Assembly (NCBI GenBank): GCA_021014325.1
Contig: CM037475.1
Span: 2,387,001 to 2,451,000 of the forward strand
Reading direction: 5' to 3'
Origin: Plazaster borealis
Taxonomy: Eukaryota; Echinodermata; Asteroidea; Forcipulatida; Labidiasteridae
DNA: 64,000 nt
Both the position numbers and the translations under genes were made by a program. Below the pieces are notes generated by a model. That model saw nothing but the letters and a program-made list of their open reading frames with translations, made no database searches and was not told the origin of the DNA. This document shows, in pieces, positions 23,301-35,600 of this stretch (position 1 is the first letter of the stretch; each line of letters opens with the position of its first letter).

Positions 23301-26300
23301 GGTTCTAACCCTGCCTGGGCCACCTTAAGTATACAGTGAATAAAGAAACAAGGTAAAAGAGTCAACACAAAACTCTTAACGTCTCAATAATTTCTTACAC
23401 CATCTTTGACTAAGCTAGGACCACTCCTTCTCCTCCCCTGATGTAACCACCAATTTTATTTGCCTTCACACCTTTGCCTACAAAATAAAAGTGAACATTT
23501 TTTTCCTAATTCTAAAGTTGTTCACACCCACACAAACACCAACAAATTGTGTAAAAATACACTAAAAACTAATTAAACCAACACTGGAAAACACCAAATT
23601 GCAACCATCAAAAAACTAAAAATGCCAGCAAATCCCACTCTCATCATTTGCAAAGGTCCAGCCCTTGTAAAAGATTACAATATTATTCAATTCATCCACA
23701 CGAACAGTTGCCACAAACGCGGCCGTGATTATTGTCAATTTCCGTTTGAACGGTATTCCTGAACAGGACATGGCAAAGTCGTCAAATCTATTCTCTGCGG
23801 CACAATGCACATTGTGTTGGGGTGAACAATGACACAATGGGCTGGAGGTAGTGCAGCTAATGCGGGGAGTGTGCGCTTTTGATTCACTAGGTCCACGCAG
23901 GAGGGACTTTCCCACACTCAGGAGAGAGAGTACTACAGACATGGAAAGTCCAGGAAAACGGGTCGGGGTGGTCCTCTCTTGGTCTGGAGATGAACCCCCC
24001 CTTGAATATACAGGACGTTACTGCAATCAGGAATCAAACTTGGGGGAAAAATCCACAGGACCACAGGGGTCGATTTCACAAAACTATTCCTAACTTAGGA
24101 CTAGTCCTAGGCAATGCTAAGAGATAGGACTAGTCTTACGTTAAGACCAGTTACTGGTCCTAACTTCAGATAAGACTAGTCTTATCTCTTTGTGAAATCG
24201 GCCCCAGGGCTTGTAGCTCAACAATTTTACTGGACCAGAGTATTTTTTACAAAACCAGAATTAAAATGAAGAAATACTTTCTATTTTTTTAAATATTTTT
24301 ATTTATTTCAACAAGCTCTAAGAGAAGTATGAGAAGATTTATCGTATTATTGAAAGATATGTATCAGACTTAAACATCTACATTTCAACATGTATTTTAA
24401 AACATATAACACAATGGGGTATTATTATAAATTCAAGTGAGAAACACAAGACCAAAGGACTTCTCTGGTTGTGAATTTACTGCCCCCCCCCCATGCTGAA
24501 ACCAATGGCCTCGGGCCTGCGGTCCAGTGTCAATTTTGAGCTCTGGTGTAATGCTTTTAAATTAATAGTTGTTGGTGTTACTGGAAATTTTAAAGCTGTT
24601 AAGATGTAACAAGTTTTAATAAATAATACAAAGATGGGGGTTGAGATATTTTAGAGATTTACAGACCCTCTACAGCGCCCCAAATATAATTCTTGAGGTT
24701 TGGTCAAGGGGTATGTCTTCTTGCCTAAAATACACAGTCACCTCTTCTAAGAAAATATAATTTAAAAAAACTTAAAAACCTGCAATTGGGAAAAAGAAAT
24801 CTGACATCACTGGCTTTGAATGTTGCAAACCCTAACACTAGGCAAACATTTCACCTAGCCATAAAATCCGAAACAGGAAACCAAGGCCGACAAAAACAAT
24901 AAAAATTGCAGGATGAAAGAAGGAAATGAACGACATTAAAAAAATAAGAGTATGCAAGAAAGTTATCCAACACTCTCATCGGTAACAAGAGGTGGAGAGT
25001 CATGTGGCACCAAGAATAACAATAAAAGAAGGAAATGCGACAAGGAAACCTTTCAAGCACTGGTTCTTTTTTATACAGATTTATAATCTACACACAGCTA
25101 CCAACATTTGCAGCTTGCAATCAGGGAGATTTTGTACAACAATCACAGAGATATTTAGAATTACATTCAACATTAAAGGCACTGAACACGTTTGGTAATT
25201 GTCAAAGACCAGTGTTCTCACTTGGTGTATCCCAACATATGCATAAAATAACAAGCCTGTGAAAGTTTGGGCTCAATTGGTCATCGAAGTTGCAAGAAAA
25301 CGATGAAAGAAAAAACACCCTTGTTGTACAAATTTGTGGGCTTTCAGATAGGAATAAAAGGCTTCAATTGCAAGAAGTCTTTTATTATTTTAGTGAGAAA
25401 TTACCTCTTTCTCAAAAACTACGTTACTTCAGAGGGAGCCGTTTCTCATAATGTTTTATACTATCAACAGCTCTCTGTTGCTCGTTACCAAGTCATTTTT
25501 TATGCTAACATATATTTTGAGTAATTACCAAATGTGTACAGTGCCTTTAATAGGGAAAAAGTTTCCATAACCAGGGAGACTTTCAAATTTTTTCATCAGA
25601 ATGTTGAAAGATTGGTTTATATTCCGGGAACTTTCTGCAGAATCGGGTAGAGTTGGCAGCTCTATCTACATCTATTCCCGGAACTATGCACACATAATAT
25701 TTGTTTATCAAAACAAAAAGTGTACATTTTGCATGCGATTATTTTCATATTCGAGAACATTTTCAGTTTATCATAGACAAATTTTAATCCGTAAACTAAA
25801 CACGAGTCACAGGTTTAAACAAAAGGATTAATCCAATTGTCTCATACACCCCACTGGAGCAAAGCTGCAATATCCGAAACCATAAACAATAGTCCTTTTG
25901 ACAACACTTCAAATATGTACACCAGATGTCAACCTAGCCTGAACAGCCACCGGCTGGCCAAAAACACACAAGGATTTGTTAGAAATCTCTCCAAAGGACC
26001 CAGCAGGCGAGTTCACTAGTCAAGGCATTCCTCCTTTATTTCCGTCCGCCATGCTTTCAAGGGATTGTATACTTTTGGTAATTGGAACCCACTGTTTGTT
26101 TCAATTCTATATAGTTGTAGATATACCATAAAACTAATTGCCGAAAATCTGGAACGGTTATGTCCACGCAGGAAGAATAATCTGCAATTGGAATACACAC
26201 TCTGAGAAACGTTACGCCAGTAACGCTTCTCAGATTCAATTTTTGGGGGATAAAAAGTGATCTTTTTCCATAACCACAGTACTTTGAAGTGAAAAGTTTC

Positions 26301-29300
26301 TCAAAACGCATTATACTATCCAAAGCTGCTGTACTTATTACCAAGTAAGTTTTTATTGCCATTAATTTTCAGAGTCATTCAGCCAGAGCCCAATTTCATA
26401 GAGCTGCTAAAGCAAAAAATATTGCTGAACATTTTTCTGCTTAGCGAAAATGAGCAGGATGCCAGTCATAGATGGTACATGAGACATGGTATTTAGGCTA
26501 ACCTTAATTCTGGTAAGCATAATTTTGTTGTGCTTAGCTACTATTTGTGCTTTAGCAGCTCTATGCAATTGGGCCCTGATGACAAATTGTGAGTTAAAAC
26601 ACTGAGGATAAATAGTTCAGTGTTTCAAAGCAACCCAATTTAAAGGGTTTGGGTACTTTTTGTACGACACAAAGCACAATGTCCACAGATTTACATTAAA
26701 CTTACACGGTTTGAAGATGAAGATGGTAAAAAGCTTCCCTTAAAATATTACTTGCTGATGTGCTTTAGTTTTTGCGAAATGAGTAAAACAATGTCACAAA
26801 AATAATTTTCATCTCAGGAGATGAAAATTATTTTAGCATGTACAACGTATTTACCAGTACTGGTATTTACGCGACTCACCTGAAAACATCGCTCTGTGAT
26901 TTTCACTTTTTTTCTCAAAAACTTGAAGCTGACTAATGACTAAAACGACTAATGAAGCTGAAACTTCTATAGGTATATTATATTACATACATCTTCATTC
27001 ACAGTGAGTAGGGATTCAGGTCATGGCCAAAAAAATTGATCTACAAAAGGTACCCAAACCCTTTTAATGAGAAGTTTGGACTCCTGAAAAAGCGGGCTGA
27101 CTGGTAAAACGACAAGCTTTCCTGGTCCCATTATGTTAGTCACTGAAAACCTTTCTAATCAACCTTTCCAAAAGATCTACAAAATAATGCAAGCAGAGGT
27201 CGTACACTCAAGTCACATTTAAATGTTGAAGAGAAACTCTCAGGTATGGAACAAGTGAACATTCAAATGGACTTGTATTTGGAATTTCTTCCTCCATGGC
27301 CTGAGCACGCTATCTGGTGATTCTTGTCCTACTGCCCAGGTGGTAACTCCAGCCAAACCCTGCCTTGACATTGCATGGTGGAACTCCACATCTACATCAC
27401 TTCAACAATTATTGGTAGTTCTGATTTGTTTAGCTGGAGTAATAAAATAAATTGGAGCCTAGCTATTTTTTATAAAGGGCAGCAGTCTCAAGCCTTAAAG
27501 GCATTGGAAACGTTTGGTAATTACTCAAAATATATATTAGCATAAAAACTGACTTGGTAACGAGCAACAGAGAGCTGTTGATAGTATAAAACATTGTGAG
27601 AAACGACTCCCTCTGAAGTAACATAGTTTTTGAGAAAGAGGTAATTTCTCACTAAAATAACAAAAGACTTCTTGCAAGAAGCCTTTCATTCCTATCTGAA
27701 AGCACACAAATTTGTACAACGAGGGTGTTTTTTCTTTCATCATTTTCTTGCAACCTCGATGACCAATTGAGCCCAAATTTTCACAGGCTTGTTATTGTAT
27801 GCATATGTTGGGATACACCAAGTGAGAACACTGGTCTTTGACAATTTACCAAACGTGTTCAGTGCCTTTAACATCACAATACACAGGTACACACTGTAGG
27901 TGTACAGTGTGAGCATGGCTTATTGGAGTACACTGTACACCACATTATGGAGGGATACTGAGTGATTGCTCTGTGGTGGTACATACCACTCACAGCAATA
28001 GGTCAGGAGTCACTAATGCATGTAATGGTCACAACAACCCTGCTATGTCTAGCTGGCCATGGAGGGAGATTCTAGCCATACAAGTTGTGAACTTACAAAT
28101 CCTCTAACACCATGAAGGTTCTTCCACAAGAAAACCTACACCAACACCAACAAATCTGACCCCCCTCAACTCCTAAAAACCAAACACAGGAAGTGGGAAA
28201 ACATCAAATTACAAAAACCACTTAACACTTAAAGGTATTGTACACTTTTGGTAACAGCTCAAAATCAGTGTCCACATTTTGTGTGTTCCACAAACCTGTG
28301 AAAGTTTGAGCTCAATTGTCGAGATCACAAGAAAATAGTGAAAAGAGACCTTATGTGTTTTCTGTTTTTTCAAAATATCGCGCGTGATAAAAACTATTGT
28401 TTTACTCATTTCTCAGAAACGATAGCATTTTAGGCAGAAATATTTTAAGGAACCCTTTCAACCATTACTTACTTTAAATCATGTAAGTTGTGTGTGAATC
28501 TGTGAAAATTTGTGTTTTTCGATCTTACCAATAGTGTACACTGTACAGGGCCTTTAAAGGAGCATGAGAAATCTTCTGTTCTTAGCAGAAAATTTCTATA
28601 AAAAAAATATTCTATAAATTTCTAAAAATTTTACATGGGCAAGTACACATGTAAGGAAAACTAACAATAGCAATGTGGGTTCGTGGGTTTAATTGAGACC
28701 GAATACAGTAGATAGGCAAATCTTCAAATTAAATGAGTATTAGGTTTTTCCGTTTGTCAAGTTTCCGATTTTCAAGTTGAAGTTATTGAGTTTCGAGTTG
28801 AAGTTTTCTAGTTTTTAGTTGAAGATTTCGAGTTTTGAACAGAAGATTTTGAGTTTCAAGTTGAAGTTTTCAAGTTTCCAGTTGAAGTTTTCAAGTTTCC
28901 AGTTGAAGTTTTCAAGTTTCCAGTTGAAGTTTTCCAGTTTCAAGTTGGAGTTTTTGAGTTTTGAGTTTACTTTTTTTAAAGTTTCTAGTTAATTTTTTTG
29001 AGTTTCAAGTTTCTTCACATTGAAACTTGCAAACTTCAACTCGAACTTGAAAAAGTTAACCAGAAACTCGAGACCTCAACACGAAACTCAAAACTCATAG
29101 AAAAGAAACCCTCGTTTTTAAAATGACCATTAGTTTGTGAATTCTTTCTCCTGAACAAGCTGCTTACTTTATTCTCAGACATAATACTTGGCAGGTCTTC
29201 AGGCTCTTTGGCAAAAACAAATATCTTGCACACACATTATGGGGGGTCAACAGGGTTCTAAAGGGGTGTAGAGATAAGCCCTTTTCACACGACAGAAAAA

Positions 29301-29576
29301 CCCCAACATTCCTGGGGAAATTTTCTCAATGTTTGTGAAATATTACAAAATGAGCTTCGTGTGAAGGACAGCAATTTTTTTACATGTTCTACATTCCTTG
29401 CAAAATTTTCTCAAACATTGTGAAATTTTGTAGTAGGTACCGACCATCGACAAAAACTTACGCTAGCGGAATTTTTTCGCAAGGAACCTTGTGCATCCCT
29501 CGTGTGAAAACTTTGGAAAGCTCCGATGCATGAAATGAGAACAATCCGCGCTCGTAAAATTCATCGCAAGGAGTCT

Positions 29577-29607
<31 letters not shown>

Positions 29608-32600
29608 GGGGGGGGGGGATTGTGTGAAAAGGGCTTAAGGGTAATATAGCTTTCTAGGTGATGTAGATCTTTGACACACTGCCACTATATTTGTCTAGTA
29701 CCCTGTGCAAAGAACGCTGATTCTAGTTTTACCAAAATGGGCCCTGGCTGTTTTTTTCCCTTCCAGCCTCAGTTTGGATACATTCAGGAAAGTGTATCAA
29801 TGGAAGAAAAAAAACCAAGATGGATGCCCCATTATAAAGACCTGGGCCCACTGTCATAGAACTGCTTAAGCAGAAAATATTGCTTAACATTTTTTTGCTT
29901 AGTAGAAATGAGCAGGATACCAGTCACAATTTGTACATGTGACCTTGTAGTTTGGCTGGTAACCTTATTCTGGTAAGCATAATTTTGTTGTGCTTAGCAA
30001 CTTTTTATGCTTAAGCAGCTTTATGAAATTGGGCCCTGTTGAGGTGGACTTTAAACTGTTCAGAGTGAATACACAGGGACTGCACAGCCAGTCCACAGTG
30101 TCTAATGTGTGGTTTCTACACCCTGTTGAGATAACCTTGTAGTCTTTTCATCAGGGGATTTTCACTCCCAGGAAGTCTGCACTATAATCAGGGTCTTTTA
30201 TTTTGCTAAATAGTTTAACTTTACTATCCCAAAGGTAAGGCAGGATCCTTTCTCTCTGATGACAATCATTTGTAGTCTGCAGACAGTTCATGGTTGGATG
30301 GATCTCAACAAATCAAGCTATTTAAATCAATTTCGTAGAAACTTTAACTCTATTATTATCCACAGGTAAGACCTGGGTTGTTGCTTTATGGTGATGCCTC
30401 ATAGCTCCATGGGGAGACATAATTTACAGTAGGCAGAGGCTTCATGGCTGGTACTACAAGTACTAAGACCCATGAGTGACCGCCCGAAGAAATCAGTCAC
30501 TTTCAATGACTTCATATATAAGAGTAATTTATTATTCCAGGGTCAGACAGTATATACAAATACGTGGTTTGGGGGTGGAGGGTTGATCTTAGCTCCCTGA
30601 AGTATTGGAAGTTTACAAACTAGTTCAGGAACTAGTATGACAACCTCCAATATGGAGAGGAGACACTTACAAGTGTCGCTATGCATCATTTCAGGTACGT
30701 GTGTGGCTAGGGCAATTTCCGCACACGCGTACTACACCCGTGTGACAGTTTCACGATTGCTCCGTAAAGCGCATGCGTAATAGACTACTTCATGTGCCAC
30801 ACGTGTGAGTCTACTACATGTGCTTATAAAAGGCACTGAACACGTTTGGTAATTGTCAAAGACCAGTGTTTCTCACTTGGTGTATCCCAACATATGCATA
30901 AAATAACACGCCTGTGAAAATTTGGGCTCAATTGGTCATCGAAGTTGCAAGAAAATTATGAAAGAAAAAACACCCTTGTTGTACAAATTTGTGTGCTTTC
31001 CGATAGGAATAAAAACTTCTTGCAAGAAGTTTTTATTATTATAGTGAGAAATTACCTCTTTCTCAAAAACTACGTTACTTCAGAGGGAGTCCTTTCCTAC
31101 AATGTTTTATACTATCAACAGCTCTCCGTTGCTTGTTACCAAGTAAGTTTTTATGCTAATATTTGTTTTGAGTTATTACCAAACGTGTACGATACCTTTA
31201 ACTAAGTAACCTTTTTTACAGTGTTTTTCAGTTTTCTGCAACACTAAAAGTGAAGAAGAAAAAAAGTAAAGAAAAATCAGCTGATTAAGATTAGCTAGAA
31301 AGTTGTCGGCCTGGAGGCTGATTCAAGTTTCCCAATCTGGACCAAGTTAGTTATTAAGTATATCTCATAACAGGGTGGGTCTAGGAATGTATCTAATTAC
31401 TAATCATGACTCAAAGCTACCACCTCCCTGCACATTTGATACAATCTTAAAAACACTAATGGTTCATATCAATGATCAAATTTCACGACAATGCCCGATA
31501 AATGTAAAACAGATTTATGCTAAGCAAAAATAAGCAGAATACCAGTCACAGATTGTGTATGTGAGATGGGATTTAGGCTGGTAACCCTATTCTGCTAAGC
31601 AGAAATGTTTTGTGCTTAGCAACATTTTGTGCTTAAGCAGCTCTATGAAATTCGGCCCAGGCTTGTATTTCGAGAAGATATTCAATAGAACCAACGTATC
31701 GCAAGCTATGGTTAGCGACCAAAAAGTGGGTCCCGAAAAATAATTCGGGTGGGTCGCCAAACTTTGTCAGAAGCGCTAAAATTGATCAAACACACTTTTG
31801 ATCATTCTGTTAGCAAACAAGATCTATCATCGCTCAATCGTTCTATCATAAAAACAGATTAAAACAAAACTGCTTCAATAGGTAATTTACTCCTGTTCAA
31901 ATTTGCCTGTTTTTATGACATTACCTCTGCAGCAGGGGTTCAATCGGCCGGCGACCGGTGGGTGGGTCGCAGTCGAGAGTACCTGACATTTCATTAGGTT
32001 GTCAGCCTAAAAGTTTGCGGACTGCTGCACTAGAACACAGGCTTTCAAATATAGAATTGGACTACTTTCTCACAAAACCAATAAATTCTCTTTCAAAGTA
32101 GTCCATTGCTATTGAGAGTAGGGTGTGAAACCTCACAAAGAAATACTAACAGTTTTGATCGACCATGTAACCTGTGACATCACATGTTTACATAAGAGCC
32201 ACAGAGCCTGGACTTCCTGCAGGCATGATTTGTACACAGCTCAATGGAAGAAAACACAAAAGCTATAAAAACATTCTATGGAAGTTACACTTCCAAATTT
32301 TATCAACTTCCGATAGGAAGAAAGATGACACGTATCTCAGAACTCTTTCAGCTGTTAGTTTAAAAGCACTGGACATGTTTTGGTAATTGTCAAAGACCAG
32401 TGTTCTCACTTGGTGTATCCCAACATATGCATAAAATAACAAGCCTGTGAAAATTTGGGCTCAATCGGTCATCGAAGTTGCAAGAAAATGATGAAAGAAA
32501 AAACACCCTTGTTGTACAAATTTGTGTGCTTTCAGATAGGAAAAAAAAGCTTCTTGCAAGAAGTTTTTATTATTTTAGTGAGAAATTACCTCTTTCTCAA

Positions 32601-35600
32601 AAACTATGTTACTTCAGAGGGAGTCGTTTCCTACAATGTTTTATACTATCAACAGCTCTCCGTTGCTTGTTACCAAGTAAGTTTTTATGCTAATATTTGT
32701 TTTGAGTCATTACCAAACGTGTACGATACCTTTAAGCAACCATTTTATGTGGTAGTTTAAATACATAAAGTCAATTTCCTCATATGACTAGTGTTCTTGC
32801 CTGCCAGGAAATGCTGTGGAATTCACAAAGTCACTCTTTCAGTAACCACGCTGTAAGGCCACCAAAAAAACCGCCCTCCCTCCCCCACTTCCCATCAAAA
32901 AAGGACGATCAACAATTTTTTATTTTTATGTGGTCTAATGATTAAAACCGCTACGTCAAATCTTTTGCCTGATTGGACTCAAAATTTTAGATTAAAATTT
33001 TAATTTTTATAAATTCAAGAAAGTTACGAGCTTTCATTGATGGTATTGCACAAACAAATTCCGCCAATGTTAACAGGTAGTTTCTTGTCCAGATCCTGAT
33101 ATAAATTCACGTCAATCGGTCACGTACAAACATTTTTGCATGTTACATGTATTTTGCACATTGTCCGTGGCATATGCACAAGTTTTTGTGTATTTTGCAC
33201 ATTGTCCGTGGCATATGCACAAGTTTTTGTGTATTTTTGGTTTTTAAACAGAATCATCTTTTACAAGTCGAGCAGAAAAAGAAATTAAATAATATTAATA
33301 ATAGTTGTCCAAAATTGGGCCATGCAATAATGCTTTTATCTGATTAATTTAACACTACGGTTGTGGGAAAAACACAAGACTGCCAGACTTATTCAGTTGT
33401 GAGTTTACTGGTCATAAGCTGAAATCACTGGGCTCCCACGATCTGTCCTGAGGCGATTTCAAGCCCCACATATGCGTAGGATTAAAAAAGATGCATACAG
33501 AGATTTAATTAAAGACAACTGTGAGTGACGCATGTGGTTAGTGTGGTTTATTTCCCCCCTGGTACAACCATTCATCAACACATTATAAGCAGGTACCTGC
33601 ATTATAAATGCATGCATTCATGCTAATTGTTATCTTCATTATAACCATGGAGGTAGGATAACCCAAAATCATCATGACTGTCTCTCGCATACTTCAAATT
33701 TGGCAGACTGAATAGGGTTTTTGGCGGGAACAACTTTCTGACCCATGGAAAGTGATTCAGAATGTGGTATTTCACGGGCAAGTTGGTAAAACAAATAAGC
33801 CTTTGTATTTAAAGGGATTGTATACGTTTGGTAATTGGAACCCAGTTTGTTTCAATCCTATATAGTTGTAGATATACCATAAAACTAATCTGTGAAAATT
33901 TCATTTAGGTGGTAGCGTTTTTGAGATATTGCAGAAAATCTGGAGTGGTTATGAACACGCAGGAAGAATAATCTGCAATTGGACTAAACAATCTAAGAAA
34001 CATTTCTGACAGAAACGCTTCTCAGATTCAATTTTTTGTTTGATAAAAACTGATATCTTTTTCCATAACCACATTACTTCAAAGTGAAATGTTTCTCAAA
34101 ATGCTTTATACTATCAGAAGCTGCTGTACTTTTTACCAAGTAAGTTTTGATTGCCATTAATTTTATGAGTAATTACCAAACGTATACAGACCCTTTAACC
34201 CTTTCTTTAAACTTCCAATCTTGTGTCATACCTTCAACAGACTGAGGGCAAGATCAAAGCACTATTATTGCAACCCAGTGATTACAAAACAAGGTCAGAT
34301 TCCTGGGGTCAAACTTCTACTTTTCTTTTGAAAAGGAAGCTTTGTTCCACCAATCAGAACCCTGTTACTAAGGAAGTGGAGGTCATCCATTTGACCTGGT
34401 TAAACTTTATGAATGAGTGACTGCAGATTGACCAATCAGAGGTTGGTGAATGAATACAATGGATTGGAATTTATAAAGTTGGAAGATAATCAGATAACAA
34501 AAAATAATGTAACCAACAGTGACCTCTAATAAAAACACCCCCACAATCAACAAAAACACCTATGATCTGCTGTCCTTGATCATTTTGTTTGTCCCTTCCA
34601 GGCCATTGAAGGACAGTTCGAAACCAAACCCTTCAAAATCCAACTTCATGTTTTGTTTGATTCTGTTGGACTGAGGACTGCACTAGTAAACTGATTATGC
34701 TTTACATGGGATCAGGCAAACCACCATAATCAGAGTCCAACAGTTTGGGTGTTGAGTTACTGTATGGTGTTGGACTGAGGACTGCACTAGTAAACTGATT
34801 ATACTTTACATGGAATCAGGTATACCACCATGATCAGAGTCCAATAGTTTGGGTGTTGAGTTACTGTATGGTGTTGGACTGAGGACTGCACTAGTAAACT
34901 GATTATACTTTACATGGAATCAGGTATACCACCATGATCAGAGTCCAACAGTTCGTGTGTCGAGTTACTGCACTGTGTTGGACCATTGAGAACTGCACTA
35001 GTACAATGATTATGCTTTACAAGAGATTGGGCACCCATCGAAATCAGAGTCCAACAGTTTGTGTGTTGAGTTACCACCACATGGTGTTAGACTTTCTCAG
35101 ATTGGAGAAGGACACACGTAAATACCCCTTTTGGAGTTAAGGTTTTAAACAAATCAAATCTTGGATGACATTTGCTGATATTTGTTTTAAATTTATTTGT
35201 ACAAAATCCCATATGTTGCAATACAAATTGCAAATCTACTCTCATCTCCAAATCACAACATCTATCAGTGTTCACAATTATTTACCCAACACCTCCCATC
35301 TACTGACATCTCCATGAATGGACACAGATACGGATAGATCATCAAACAATCACAGAATCACAACAAAACTATTGATCAGCGTCGGACAAAACTTGTAGAA
35401 GTGTTAAGCGCTCCAGCAGCTGTCCACACAGGGTTGCCTGTGTGCTGGAGGGCCCCGGTATCGACGTATGCACACGATCAACCCAAAATGCAAAAGGATC
35501 GTTATGAATAAACAATAAGCACTAATTGCCAGGTTGTTTACTTGTTGCATGAGGGATGTCAACATCTGACCTAACCACCTGTGAGGGACCGGGATTTTGC

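Noticed and set aside
23851..24093. An 80-codon plus-strand frame near 24 kb.
   Set aside because: It is intronic to Fringe, ends inside the palindromic MITE at 24066, and shows no domain.
25267..25524. An 85-codon plus-strand frame ([11 protein letters not shown]..., [16 protein letters not shown]) recurring at about ten places in the window, e.g. 32455, 43385, 54860, 61247.
   Set aside because: All copies are the family-A TTAA MITE. The frame shifts between copies at the central hairpin, start codons vary, and length is too small for a transposase. Similarity reflects repeat identity, not protein conservation.
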